Numbered from the stretch's first letter, positions 18,532 to 27,847 are shown. The stretch is 64,000 nucleotides of DNA from an uncultured Eubacteriales bacterium (GCA_934488615.1 CAKSSJ010000003.1:1-64000); one strand, 5' to 3'. Notes: generated by a model not told the origin, from the letters alone. Made by a program: numbers and translations.

Positions 18532-19062
18532 TCATGTTATACCGTAGGTTTTTATCAAATCTTTTATCCGACTGCGCAATCGTGAAACACGCTTTGCCGT
18601 CGCAGTCGGCGTAATATTCAGAATTTCGGAAATTTCCTTTAATGATTTTCTCTGAGTGTATTTAAGCTCGTACAGAACTCTTTCCTCAACCGTCAGCATT
18701 TCGATCAAAAGCCGTGCACATTCATCGTAATCGAAATCATCGGGTACACTGTCGGGCGGTGCGGCGATTTTTTCCGCCGCTTCGTCAATATCGACCGTTC
18801 GGCTTTGCTGCTTTCGGCAGCCTTCAACCGTCCTTTTGACGAAGTTATCAGCCGTCCTGTACAGGAACGCTCTCGGCTGTTCAATCGTTTCTCCGTCCGT
18901 CAGCTTGTTATAAAGAACAAGGAAGGCGTCCTGCACACAGTCCTCGGCATGCTGTGAAAATTCACCGAGCCGCACACGGCAGTATTTATAGATGCTCTGA
19001 TAGTATTTTTCATAGCAATCGCCGACGGTATTGTTCGTCAGCAAACGTTCGTCAACGTCCAT
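18532..19062 (-). CDS. ECF-family RNA polymerase sigma factor
   Basis: This is a 176-residue sigma-70 family protein of the extracytoplasmic function type. Region 2 is visible at about residues 12-85 (YYQSIYKYCRVRLG, DAFLVLY, PRAFLYRTADN), and region 4 at about 120-170 (LKYTQRKSLKEISEIL followed by the recognition helix TPTATAKRVSRLRSR). The AAAGGAGGG ribosome site lies six bases before the ATG. It is the first gene of an operon with the anti-sigma-like protein and two LRR proteins, suggesting that extracellular conditions sensed by the membrane partner control surface protein production. Autoregulation is likely but no promoter could be assigned with confidence. Confidence 0.92.
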   Translation of the reverse strand: MDVDERLLTNNTVGDCYEKYYQSIYKYCRVRLGEFSQHAEDCVQDAFLVLYNKLTDGETIEQPRAFLYRTADNFVKRTVEGCRKQQSRTVDIDEAAEKIAAPPDSVPDDFDYDECARLLIEMLTVEERVLYELKYTQRKSLKEISEILNITPTATAKRVSRLRSRIKDLIKTYGIT

Positions 19063-19296
19063 GTGCAGCCCTCCTTTATTTTGTCCTTCATTAAGTAGTC
19101 AGCGAAAACTCGATTTGTGACATAAATTTTTTAAAAATTTTAAAAAATGTTGTGTATTTTTATAATTTCGGAAAATTTATCGTGCATTTTGCTGTCATTA
19201 TACCATAAAAACGCTATGGCTGTAAAACATTTTGTAAAAATATCACGTTATCAATTTCTGAATTCCGTCATATGAATTACTACGGACGGTGATTAT

Positions 19297-19980
19297 ATGA
19301 TAGCTGAATTACTCATAAGGGCATTATCAAACCTTTTCTTTTTTGCGCTTCATCTTTCGGGCACAGGCTCGTTTCCGACTCCCCTCTCGGCAAAGAGAGA
19401 GCGCGAATGTCTGCAAGCAATGAAGAACGGCGACGTGAACGCAAAAAACGAGCTGATCGAGCACAACCTCAGACTGGTTGCACATATTATAAAGAAATAC
19501 TATTCAAGCAGTGTTCAGCAGGAGGATCTGATATCAATAGGAACGATCGGGCTGATAAAGGCGGTAAACACCTTTGACCCCGACAAGGGCACCCGACTTG
19601 CCACCTATGCGGCAAGATGCATCGAAAACGAGATACTCATGCAGTTCAGAGCGCAAAAAAAGACGGCTCAGGACATTTCCGTAAACGAGCCGATAGATAC
19701 CGACAGCGAGGGCAATCCGCTGACGCTGATGGACATTATATCCACCGAGGATGAAATTGTTGAGGATATTTACAAAATGACAATGCTCAGAAAACTTTCG
19801 GCGGAGGTTGACCGAATCAAGGATCCGAGAGAAAAATCAATAATCATGATGCGCTACGGACTTGACGGTACTCAGCCGATGACTCAGCTTGAGGTTTCAA
19901 AAAAGCTGAACATCTCCCGCTCCTACGTTTCGAGGATCGAAAAGAAAGCGTTGAAGGAGCTGAGAAAGGCGCTTGAATAA
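19297..19980 (+). CDS. sigK: Sporulation sigma factor K, uninterrupted
   Basis: This is a 227-residue sigma-70 family protein with the characteristic SigK sequence: a hydrophobic pro-region in the first 25 residues, then FPTPLSAKRERECLQAMKNGD, LIEHNLRLVAHIIKKY, EDLISIGTIGLIKAV, TYAARCIENEILM and the C-terminal LNISRSYVSRIEKKALKEL. SigK drives late mother-cell gene expression during endospore formation. The gene is complete in one frame, with no intervening skin-type element. It is transcribed divergently from the ECF sigma operon. Its presence implies the organism can sporulate or descends from a sporulating lineage. Confidence 0.94.
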   Translation: MIAELLIRALSNLFFFALHLSGTGSFPTPLSAKRERECLQAMKNGDVNAKNELIEHNLRLVAHIIKKYYSSSVQQEDLISIGTIGLIKAVNTFDPDKGTRLATYAARCIENEILMQFRAQKKTAQDISVNEPIDTDSEGNPLTLMDIISTEDEIVEDIYKMTMLRKLSAEVDRIKDPREKSIIMMRYGLDGTQPMTQLEVSKKLNISRSYVSRIEKKALKELRKALE

Positions 19981-20023
19981 AAAAGATCCGCCGCATTTAG
20001 ACGCAGAAAGCTAAATGCGGCGG
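19978..20023 (-). terminator. Terminator between sigK and the glycosyltransferase gene
   Basis: A perfect 13-bp stem (CCGCCGCATTTAG / CTAAATGCGGCGG, 19988-20000 and 20011-20023) is followed on the minus strand by ATCTTTTTT. It terminates the minus-strand gene ending at 20043 and may also serve sigK. The loop-side motif GCATTTAGACGCAGAAAGC recurs at about 59562-59580. Confidence 0.8.
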
Positions 20024-20042
20024 CTCCGAAAAGGTTTAATTA

Positions 20043-22685
20043 TTATTTTTTTGCGAACTTTTTATCCTGCTCAACAACAAACTGATAAAGATTTTCAGCA
20101 CAGTTTCCGTCAAACTTGAAATAGAAATTCTTCATTCTCTCGCCGAACGGCTCCTCAGGCACAAAGTCACGGTCGATTATACCGCAAAGGCACTCTGCCG
20201 CCTTATGAGTGTCGGTAAACATATGACCGAATGCGTCCTCAAACGGGAGATCAAGATCGCGGTAATGGTTCATGCCTGACTTGAACTGCGGATAGTCGGG
20301 CACAAAATACATGATCGGGCGGTTAAGGTAGGCAAAGTCAAACACAAAGGACGAGAAGTCCGTTACAAATGCCTTGTAATCGGCAATTTCAACATTTCCG
20401 ACCATGTTGATGTACTCACAGTCGATGTCAAAAAGATCCGTCAGGCTTGCGATGATCGGATGAAGCTTAATGTCAAGGTAGACCTTGCTTTCCTCAAGCT
20501 TTTTGTGCAATTCCTTGTCCGAAAGGAAAGCATAGAAATTCTTATAGTAGTCCGATTTGCGAATTTTCTCGACATTTACCTCCCAGTTTGAAGCCTTGAC
20601 CTCGGTGGTTAAGTATTTTCTCCATGACGGAGCGAACAAAATTCTGTTTTTCGGCTCGTGATTTCTGTCAATATAATCATATCTTGCCATACCCGTCGGA
20701 ATAAGCTCGCGCTCCTCATAGGCATAGTTCTGCATATAGTTTTTGATCTCAAACGGCGACGAAACAACTATCTCCTCCGCCTGACTGCGCTCCTCGGAGT
20801 TCTGCAATCTGAGCGAAGCGTGAAGAACACCGTGCTGAAGATAAATCGTTCTGCTTCTTATCAGGTCGTTGTACTGATACTCCATCTTGGCGGTATCGAA
20901 CGGGTTCACGGGAGCAAGTCCGTAGTATGCCGTGAAAATTCTCTCGGCGCAGATAAAGAGAAGCCTGTGCTCATTTGAGCCTGCCTTAACGAGGTGTTTC
21001 TGCTGTTCGGGCGTGAACACCTTGTCAAGATCCTCGTATTCGTGAGTCAGAACATAGTATCTTTCAACGCCGTCGTCATGCTTGAGGTCGTTTACAAACT
21101 GATAATATCCGTTATCCTTTTCAACGGTATAGAAATCGTAATAAAGCCAGATGCGGTGCTTCTTCCTGTAATTTATTGATTTAAGGCGGAGCATCGCCGT
21201 TCTGGGATGTATTGCGAAGCGCGCCGTATTGACAACCGCGCTGAAGTCGATCGCGCTCTGCGTTGCGGGCTTGATACTCAGATATTTTTTCTTGTTTTTG
21301 ATCATGTAGGCTCCGCGGTTTATGTTGTTCATAAAGCGGAGACCGAGACCCGAATACGGCATAAACCAGTAATGGCTCGAATATGTGTGTCCCTTTATGT
21401 CGATCTCAAACTGAATTTTTCTGTTCTCGTTAAGATCGCAGGAATAGTGGAACGCGGGGAACGGATTCGTTACGGTCTTTGCCTTGTAATTGCTGTGGAC
21501 CGACATGAAGAGGTCAAGCTTTTTCCTCTTTCCGTTTTCAACGGCGTAAATCGTGTACTCGTCCTCGTTGAGGAAGGTGAAAATAGGCGATTTCATGAAT
21601 GCCGTCAGTCTGAACGTATCGCCCTCGATCCTCGGCTTATGTCCGATAACGACGATATCCTCCTGCGAATATACCTCCTCGCCGTCTATCATCAGCGATA
21701 TTCCCTCGTCCGTGCAATCGAACGATATCTCGGCATTTTCCTTTTTATTTATCCAGTAGCAGGCGCGGTAAATGTCGATCATAGGATGCTCAACGATCGT
21801 TTTGCTGTCAACCCTGTTCAGCAAGTCAACAAATCTCTGCATTGCCTTTTCAAACTTTTCGCCCTCATAGTGGTACGGATAAAGAATATCGTCGGAAAGG
21901 CGCCAGTTGATATCGTTGACAAACATCGCCTGGAAATAGGTCGGAACCTTATCGGGGAACGTTGCAAAAAGCGTCTCGAAATACTTCATTGAAGTCTCAA
22001 AAAGGTAAAACGCATGGAAATACATTCTTACGATGCTGGTTTCGTTTCCTTTATTATACATATATGTTCCGTGCGGACAGTAGCCCATTTTCATCTTTGC
22101 CATGAGCACACGGTTGCAGTATTCCTGATCCTCAAGCTTAAAGCCGGGGGTGGTGTTGAACAGGATATTGTTTTCGCCCATATTCTTTACGCAGACATTG
22201 ACGCGAGTCTGGGTAAGATACGGGAATTCGTTAAGGTCGTACACACCCTCGTGATCAAGCATCTTGAAGCGGAAATGGGGCTTAAGAATATCCTCGTCCC
22301 TGTATCTTGTCTCGTTGTAGGTAACAAGATCGACCTCATCGTATACCTTATCGAAGAAGTCTGTAACCTTTTTTACGGTTTCGGGAGTAAAATAATCGTC
22401 ACTGTCAAGGAAGAAGAGATACTTGCCCTTGGCACGTTCGATTCCGTAATTTCTCGTTGCGGAAAGTCCCTCGTTCTCCTTTGAAAAAATCTTTATAAAA
22501 TCATACTTTTCACTGTATTCAAGGCAGATATCCCAGCTGTTATCGGGCGAGCCGTCATTTATGACAAGAACCTCCATTTTACTCTTGTCAATCGTCTGAT
22601 TCACCAATGAATCGAGACAAATTCTGAGATACTGTTCAACATTATATACCGGTACAATTACCGATGCCTGATATTCAAAATCCAT
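20043..22685 (-). CDS. Bifunctional glycosyltransferase family 2 / CDP-glycerol glycerophosphotransferase (teichoic acid type)
   Basis: This is a protein of about 880 residues. The N-terminal 230 residues are a GT-A family 2 glycosyltransferase (SVIVPVYNVEQYLRICLDSL, VLVINDGSPDNS, FLDSDDYF with the metal-binding DSD). The C-terminal 350 residues match the TagF-type polyglycerol-phosphate polymerase family (YLQHGVLHASLR, LFAPSWRKYL, IKLHP, VTDFSSFVFDFAYLNRP). It probably adds sugar and glycerol- or ribitol-phosphate to a cell-wall polymer. The ATG at 22685 is preceded by AAGGTGA, so the upstream extension to 22745 was rejected. A shorter paralogue of the N-terminal part is at 34456-35721. Confidence 0.9.
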   Translation of the reverse strand: MDFEYQASVIVPVYNVEQYLRICLDSLVNQTIDKSKMEVLVINDGSPDNSWDICLEYSEKYDFIKIFSKENEGLSATRNYGIERAKGKYLFFLDSDDYFTPETVKKVTDFFDKVYDEVDLVTYNETRYRDEDILKPHFRFKMLDHEGVYDLNEFPYLTQTRVNVCVKNMGENNILFNTTPGFKLEDQEYCNRVLMAKMKMGYCPHGTYMYNKGNETSIVRMYFHAFYLFETSMKYFETLFATFPDKVPTYFQAMFVNDINWRLSDDILYPYHYEGEKFEKAMQRFVDLLNRVDSKTIVEHPMIDIYRACYWINKKENAEISFDCTDEGISLMIDGEEVYSQEDIVVIGHKPRIEGDTFRLTAFMKSPIFTFLNEDEYTIYAVENGKRKKLDLFMSVHSNYKAKTVTNPFPAFHYSCDLNENRKIQFEIDIKGHTYSSHYWFMPYSGLGLRFMNNINRGAYMIKNKKKYLSIKPATQSAIDFSAVVNTARFAIHPRTAMLRLKSINYRKKHRIWLYYDFYTVEKDNGYYQFVNDLKHDDGVERYYVLTHEYEDLDKVFTPEQQKHLVKAGSNEHRLLFICAERIFTAYYGLAPVNPFDTAKMEYQYNDLIRSRTIYLQHGVLHASLRLQNSEERSQAEEIVVSSPFEIKNYMQNYAYEERELIPTGMARYDYIDRNHEPKNRILFAPSWRKYLTTEVKASNWEVNVEKIRKSDYYKNFYAFLSDKELHKKLEESKVYLDIKLHPIIASLTDLFDIDCEYINMVGNVEIADYKAFVTDFSSFVFDFAYLNRPIMYFVPDYPQFKSGMNHYRDLDLPFEDAFGHMFTDTHKAAECLCGIIDRDFVPEEPFGERMKNFYFKFDGNCAENLYQFVVEQDKKFAKK

Positions 22686-22834
22686 ACAATCACCTTTCAA
22701 ATCAGTTACAGTTAGTATATCACATATAAAACATATTTGCAACAATAGATTTCAGGACGTTAAAAATCCGCTCCAAAACAAGTGAAAAATTTAACAAAAT
22801 TTATGCTTAACTACTTCCATTTTTAATTTTGACG

Positions 22835-22843
22835 TGTTATAAT
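22835..22843 (+). promoter_or_regulatory. Extended -10 promoter of the flavin oxidoreductase gene
   Basis: TGTTATAAT (extended -10) lies about 40 bases before the ATG at 22885. No good -35 is visible, which fits an extended -10 promoter. Confidence 0.6.
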
Positions 22844-22884
22844 TAAACGGAAACTGATTTTTAAATCAATTCAGGAGGTAAAAT

Positions 22885-24939
22885 ATGGATCAGAAATTAG
22901 AACCCTTATTTACGCCGTGGAAGATCGGTAATTGCGAAATCAAGAACCGTATAGTTCTGACAAGCATGGGCGGCACCGACCTTTTCGGATGGATGGAAAA
23001 GAACCATTTCGACAAGGACGGCGCAAAGTTCATTATGGAAATCGCCAAGAACAATGTCGGACTTATTCTCCCCGGCTGTCAGCCCGTTTACAACCCGATG
23101 TTCGGTCAGTGGCTGTACAAGAACAAGAAGATGTACGATGACCTCAAGAAGTGGATGCCCGAGTTCCACAAGACGGGCGCAAAGCTTTTCGTTCAGCTTA
23201 CCGCAGGCTTCGGTCGTTCGTTCACGATCAGCTCCATGATGGAGAGCCTTTTCACCAATCCTGTGCTCAAGGTTCTCAGCAAGCCGTTCATGGATCTTGA
23301 TATGATCACAGCTACGGCAAGCCCCTCTCCGAACCGTTGGTCGGATAAGGTTCCGTCAAGAGCTCTCACAAAGGAAGAGATCCACAAGTTTGTTGAAGCA
23401 TTCGCAAAGAGCGCAAAGATGCTCAAGGACGCAGGCGTTGACGGCGTTGAGGTTCACGCTGTTCATGAGGGTTATCTTCTTGACCAGTTCACACTCAAGT
23501 ATGTCAATAAGCGTACCGACGAATACGGCGGAAGCTTTGAAAACCGCTACCGCTTCCCTGTTGAGGTCGTTCAGGCAATCAAGGAAGCTTGCGGCGACGA
23601 TTTCCCCGTTTCGCTTCGTTACAGCGTTATCTCCAAGACAAAGGGCTTCCGTCAGGGCGCTATCCCCGGCGAGGACTATGTTGAGGTCGGCCGTGACATG
23701 GAAGAATCCGAGAAGGCTGCAAAGTACCTTCAGGATGCAGGCTATGACTGTCTTAACTGCGATAACGGTACATACGACGCATGGTACTGGGCACATCCTC
23801 CTGTTTACATGCCCGAAAACTGCAACCTTGCAGATGTTGAGCATATAAAGAACTTTGTTGATATCCCCGTTATCTGCGCAGGACGTCTCGACCCGAGAGT
23901 TGCCGCAGAGTCGATCAAGGACGGCAAGCTTGACGGTGCAGGCTTTGCACGTCCGTTCCTTGCAGACCAGGCATGGGTAACCAAGATGATGAACGATCAG
24001 GAGGACGATATCCGTCCCTGTATCCTTTGCCACAACGGCTGCTTCAACATGTGCCACTACAAGGGCGTTCCAAACGATCAGGAGCTTTCCGACAGTCTCC
24101 ACCTTGCACGCTGTGCGGTTAATGCAGAGACAATGCAGTGGAACAAGCATTATATAAAGAAAACAAATTCACCCAAGACCGTTCACATCATCGGCGGCGG
24201 TATCGGCGGCATGGAGGCTGCAAGAGTTCTCAAGCTCAGAGGCCACAACCCGATCATCCACGAGAAGAGCGACGTTCTCGGCGGTACATTCATTCCTGCC
24301 AGCGCAGAGAGCTACAAGGGCAAGCTTCGCGAGCTTCTTGAGTGGTACAGACTTCAGATGAAGAAGCTCAACATCGAGGTCAAGCTCAATGACGAGGTTA
24401 AGGACGTTGCTGTATTCGGCGATGCACCCGTAATTGTTGCAACAGGTTCAACTCCGCGTCAGCTCAGAAGAGTTCCCGGCTACGAGAAGATGGTTGAGGC
24501 TTGCGAGTTCCTTACAGGCACACCTGTAGGAGATACGGTTGCCGTTATCGGCGGCGGACTTACGGGCAGTGAGATCGCTTATGAGCTTGCGCTCAAGGGC
24601 AAGAATCCGATCATCGTTGAGATGAAGGACGACCTTGTAAGCCAGAAGGGCGTTTGCCTTGCAAACTCCTCATACCTCAGAGAGTGGTTCGCACTCAATA
24701 AGACTCCTGTTTATCTTGAGACGACCCTCAAGGAAGTTAAGGACGGCTCAATCGTTTGCACTCAGAAGGACGGCAAGGAGATCGAGATTCCCTGCGATTC
24801 AGTCATCAGCTGTGCAGGCTACATTCCCGCACCTCTTGCCGAGAAGTCTGGCAACGTTCACCTTGTCGGTGACTGCCTTGCGATCGGTAACCTCCGCTCC
24901 GTTGTATGGCGCGCATACGACGTTGCAATGAAGATCTGA
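22885..24939 (+). CDS. NADH:flavin oxidoreductase of the Old Yellow Enzyme / 2-enoate reductase family
   Basis: This is a 684-residue three-domain protein. The N-terminal TIM barrel carries EVHAVHEGYLLDQF and NKRTDEYGGSFENRYRF, typical of Old Yellow Enzyme-like reductases that bind FMN. The middle has the 4Fe-4S motif CILCHNGCFNMC followed by a fourth cysteine (LARC). The C-terminal part has two dinucleotide folds, IIGGGIGGMEAAR (FAD) and VIGGGLTGSEIAYE (NAD(P)H). Relatives include 2,4-dienoyl-CoA reductase, 2-enoate reductase and bile-acid-related BaiCD/BaiH enzymes; the substrate here is not determinable. It is monocistronic, with AGGAGG before the ATG and a terminator after. Confidence 0.92.
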   Translation: MDQKLEPLFTPWKIGNCEIKNRIVLTSMGGTDLFGWMEKNHFDKDGAKFIMEIAKNNVGLILPGCQPVYNPMFGQWLYKNKKMYDDLKKWMPEFHKTGAKLFVQLTAGFGRSFTISSMMESLFTNPVLKVLSKPFMDLDMITATASPSPNRWSDKVPSRALTKEEIHKFVEAFAKSAKMLKDAGVDGVEVHAVHEGYLLDQFTLKYVNKRTDEYGGSFENRYRFPVEVVQAIKEACGDDFPVSLRYSVISKTKGFRQGAIPGEDYVEVGRDMEESEKAAKYLQDAGYDCLNCDNGTYDAWYWAHPPVYMPENCNLADVEHIKNFVDIPVICAGRLDPRVAAESIKDGKLDGAGFARPFLADQAWVTKMMNDQEDDIRPCILCHNGCFNMCHYKGVPNDQELSDSLHLARCAVNAETMQWNKHYIKKTNSPKTVHIIGGGIGGMEAARVLKLRGHNPIIHEKSDVLGGTFIPASAESYKGKLRELLEWYRLQMKKLNIEVKLNDEVKDVAVFGDAPVIVATGSTPRQLRRVPGYEKMVEACEFLTGTPVGDTVAVIGGGLTGSEIAYELALKGKNPIIVEMKDDLVSQKGVCLANSSYLREWFALNKTPVYLETTLKEVKDGSIVCTQKDGKEIEIPCDSVISCAGYIPAPLAEKSGNVHLVGDCLAIGNLRSVVWRAYDVAMKI

Positions 24940-24957
24940 GGAAACTAAATAAAAATT

Positions 24958-24987
24958 AAGAAGCAGTCAATCGACTGCTTCTTTTTT
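24958..24987 (+). terminator. Terminator of the flavin oxidoreductase gene
   Basis: A perfect 11-bp stem (AAGAAGCAGTC / GACTGCTTCTT) with a 4-nt loop runs into a T tract. Confidence 0.93.
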
Positions 24988-25053
24988 ATTCTTAATTTGA
25001 GTTTTCAGACCGAGCATCGAGATTTTTCTTTTTATTATCTTTATCCCTTCCAC

Positions 25054-25265
25054 CGCAAGCGGTCCCCCTGTCTCGCTGCGGCTCGGTCACGTCGCGGCTC
25101 TGACAGTCCACCGGACTGTCATTCACTACCGCGCCGACACTGCGCTACCCTACAGGGGAGCCGAGTATAGGTTTCTGCTGACATTTTGTCAACCTTCCCC
25201 TCAAGGGGAAGCCTTGGTCGGTTTCCGCTGACCTTACTTGTTCCCCTACAGGGGCGCCGAGAATA
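25054..25265. repeat. Dispersed composite intergenic repeat, copy B
   Basis: This copy has the CTCGCTGCGGCTCGGTCACG module with hairpin TGACAGTCC-ACC-GGACTGTCA (25101-25121), then two short CCCCTACAGGGG units flanking a CTTCCCCTCAAGGGGAAG palindrome. It lacks the 75-nt inverted-repeat element. It fills most of the gene-free interval between the oxidoreductase terminator and the foldase promoter. Confidence 0.82.
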
Positions 25266-25371
25266 GGCTAATCAGGAATTATAATTGTATATTTTCCAAA
25301 CATTTTGAAATGAAAAATATAAATAAATTGTAAAAATTTATGCTTTATTCAAAAAAATTATGGTTTAGGTC

Positions 25372-25400
25372 TTGTAAAAAAGACGCAAATGTATTAAAAT
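25372..25400 (+). promoter_or_regulatory. Promoter of the parvulin foldase gene
   Basis: TTGTAA and TAAAAT are separated by 17 bases, about 58 bases before the chosen ATG at 25459. Confidence 0.65.
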
Positions 25401-25458
25401 ACTGTTGTTATGCTGACTTGTTATCGGCAGATATTTCATTAAGTAAAGGATGAATACA

Positions 25459-27174
25459 ATGGCTAACGAAAAGTCAAAGGCAGAGCAGTACCGCGACGAA
25501 AGAAAAGCTCGTATTGCAAAATCTGCCAAGAAAAATGCGCACAGCATGGAAGCGAGAAACACCGCAAAAAAAGTTGTCAATAAGGTTATTTCCATTGTGC
25601 TTTGCGCCGTTATCGTTCTGGGCGTAGTCGGATTTTCTCTCAACTACTACGGAGCGCTTCAGAGAGTGATCAAGATCGGCGGCGTCGGCTCCGACCAGTC
25701 GGTTACAATCGCAGAGTATGAATACTACTATATGCGCGCCTACAACCAGGTTCGCTATCAGGCTCAGTACTATCAGTACTATTATCAGACAAGCAACGGC
25801 TATGACCTCGCCCTCTCCCCCGAGGAGCAGACTCAGACCACAAAGGATGCCGACGGCAATGAGATAACATGGGCTGAGAAGCTTCACGAGGATACGCTCG
25901 AGATCATCCAGCTTCATAAGGCTTATTACAACGAGGCTCAGAAGCTCGGTCTTAAGCTCACAAAGGCTGACGAGGCTTATATCGACAAGCAGATCGAGGA
26001 TCTTCGCGACGAGGCTAAGAACGCGGGTTCAAGCTCCAGCTCAAGTGACGAAAACAAGGTAACATATTCTCTAAACGCTTATCTCCGCAAGGTTTACGGC
26101 GGTTCTATCAATGAGAGATTCCTTCGCAAGCAGCTTAAGATCCAGGCTCTCGCTCAGAAATATCTGACACAGAGAACAGATGAGATCGCAAAGGGCTATG
26201 ATCAGAAGGACATTGACGCAGAGTACAAGAAGGACACAACAACATACGATTTCGTAACCTTCAGAGCTTATACCTTCAAGACAACAGAGCTTACCAAGGA
26301 AGATAACGAGACCGATGACGCACTCAAGGCTCGCCAGACAAAGGCAGACGCTGAGGTTAAGAAGAACGCAAACGACTTCTACAATGCGGTTACAAACGAA
26401 GCAACCTTTACCGCTAAGGCAAAGGAGCTCAATAAGGATACAGAAAACTACGACGTTGATGAAGAGACAAAGTATTCTATGCTTAAGAGCACAGCTCAGA
26501 GCACCTTCTCAGAGGATGCCGCAACATGGCTCTTTAACAGCTCAACAAAGGAAGGCAGTAAGAAGCTCTTCTCAGACGAAGAAAACGGCAAGTACATCGT
26601 TGTTCTTGCTCTCAAGAAGCCCCATCAGGAGCAGACAGTTACAGCACGTCACATTCTCTTCCTGACAACGGATCAGAGCACAGGCAGTGACCTTTCCGAG
26701 GAAGAAATCGCAAAGAAAAAGACCAAGGCTGAGGACGTTCTCAAGAAGTTCAACGAGAGCGATAAGTCCGAGGACAGCTTTGCGGCTCTTGCAAACGAGT
26801 ATAACGAGGACACAGGTTCAACCTCAAACGGCGGACTTTATGAGCACATCTATCCCGGTCAGATGGTAACAAAGTTTAACGACTGGGTATTTGACTCAAG
26901 CCGCAAGGCCGGCGACGTTGAGATCGTTAAAACTCAGTACGGCTACCACATCATCTACTTTGTTGCTAAGGACGGCACGGATTACTACGATTCAACTATC
27001 CGTTCATCGAAGGCAAGTGCGGATATCGAGACCGAGACAAAGGCTCTCCAGGAAGGCAAGGACTATGTTGTAGGCCTTGGCCCCCGCCGTATGAACTATG
27101 CGGAAAAGAGAGTTCTCAAGAAGATCAAGTATCTTGTTGAGCTCAGCAATGCAAACTCCTCCTCCGCAAGCTAA
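25459..27174 (+). CDS. Membrane-anchored parvulin-type peptidyl-prolyl isomerase (PrsA-like foldase)
   Basis: This is a protein of about 571 residues with a basic cytoplasmic N-terminus, one membrane helix (about residues 42-65) and a large extracytoplasmic part. The C-terminal third contains a parvulin domain (TARHILFLTTD, FAALANEYNED, NGGLYEHIYPGQMV, TQYGYHIIYFV). It probably assists folding of exported proteins, which are numerous in this window. It is longer than typical PrsA (about 300 residues) and membrane-anchored, not a lipoprotein. The ATG at 25459 is preferred over one at 25450 because AAAGGA is eight bases before the former and abuts the latter. Confidence 0.88.
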   Translation: MANEKSKAEQYRDERKARIAKSAKKNAHSMEARNTAKKVVNKVISIVLCAVIVLGVVGFSLNYYGALQRVIKIGGVGSDQSVTIAEYEYYYMRAYNQVRYQAQYYQYYYQTSNGYDLALSPEEQTQTTKDADGNEITWAEKLHEDTLEIIQLHKAYYNEAQKLGLKLTKADEAYIDKQIEDLRDEAKNAGSSSSSSDENKVTYSLNAYLRKVYGGSINERFLRKQLKIQALAQKYLTQRTDEIAKGYDQKDIDAEYKKDTTTYDFVTFRAYTFKTTELTKEDNETDDALKARQTKADAEVKKNANDFYNAVTNEATFTAKAKELNKDTENYDVDEETKYSMLKSTAQSTFSEDAATWLFNSSTKEGSKKLFSDEENGKYIVVLALKKPHQEQTVTARHILFLTTDQSTGSDLSEEEIAKKKTKAEDVLKKFNESDKSEDSFAALANEYNEDTGSTSNGGLYEHIYPGQMVTKFNDWVFDSSRKAGDVEIVKTQYGYHIIYFVAKDGTDYYDSTIRSSKASADIETETKALQEGKDYVVGLGPRRMNYAEKRVLKKIKYLVELSNANSSSAS

Positions 27175-27188
27175 ATTAAAACTGACAG

Positions 27189-27222
27189 AACAACCGCTTC
27201 AATGACGAGGCGGTTGTTTTTT
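27189..27222 (+). terminator. Terminator of the foldase gene
   Basis: Stem AACAACCGC / GCGGTTGTT (27189-27197 and 27210-27218) is followed by a T tract, 15 bases after the stop. Confidence 0.88.
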
Positions 27223-27324
27223 GTTCATTCGAAGCTTAATAACATCATTATGTTATATTATATTTTTTTATTTTGCACGATGAAGTCGTGACGGAAGGAG
27301 TTTAAGTCTGATGAAACCATTCTC

Positions 27325-27700
27325 CCTCAGTCGCTTCTTCGCCTTCCCCTTGAGGGGAAGGTGGGCGGCGGATTGCGCCGCTCGGATGAGGTGGTGAGGT
27401 TTTATCATAATTTATTTAATGAAATCAAACTCGACATTTTCCACCTCATCACCGTCTCACGACGGAGCTTCCCCTCAAGTGGAAGCCTTGGTCAATTTGT
27501 GTGAACTTTAAATATTGACGAAGAAATTTAAGTATGATGAAACCTTACTCCCTCAGTCGGCTTCGCCGACAGCGTCTCGCTGCGGCTCGGTCACGCTCCG
27601 GCTCTGAACGTCCACCGGACGTTCATTCACTACCGTCGCGACACTTCGCTACCCCAAAGGAGGAGCCCACGTTCAAAATAAATTTCAGCAGACTCTTTAC
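27325..27700. repeat. Dispersed composite intergenic repeat, copy C (divergent)
   Basis: This is a gene-free stretch with a CTTCCCCTTGAGGGGAAG palindrome, a GCGGCGGATTGCGCCGC hairpin, a CCACCTCATCACC segment and the CTCGCTGCGGCTCGGTCACG module. Its hairpins differ from other copies by paired changes: TGAACGTCC-ACC-GGACGTTCA (27605-27625) replaces TGACAGTCC-ACC-GGACTGTCA. It ends shortly before the phage-type cassette. Confidence 0.8.
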
Positions 27701-27762
27701 TAAACTCCTCAATCGGTTTTTGGTGGGTAAATATTAACAAACTGTAAACAAATCAATTGTTG

Positions 27763-27847
27763 ACGGCGATCTATGACTTGAAAAGGTTATGGATCGCCGT
27801 TTTTTACTTTTAGGTTGAGGGGAAACCCTCAGTGAACGGTATACCGT
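27763..27847 (+). promoter_or_regulatory. Structured leader upstream of the terminase genes
   Basis: Three inverted repeats follow one another: ACGGCGATC / GATCGCCGT followed by TTTTTT (27763-27805, terminator-like), TGAGGG-GAAA-CCCTCA with a GNRA-type loop (27816-27831), and the 12-bp palindrome ACGGTATACCGT (27836-27847), 21 bases before the terS ATG. They could be an operator, an attenuator or a DNA packaging recognition site. No clear promoter is visible. Confidence 0.5.

Noticed and set aside
19297..19980. sigK interrupted by a skin-type element
   Set aside because: The reading frame is complete from pro-region to C-terminus.
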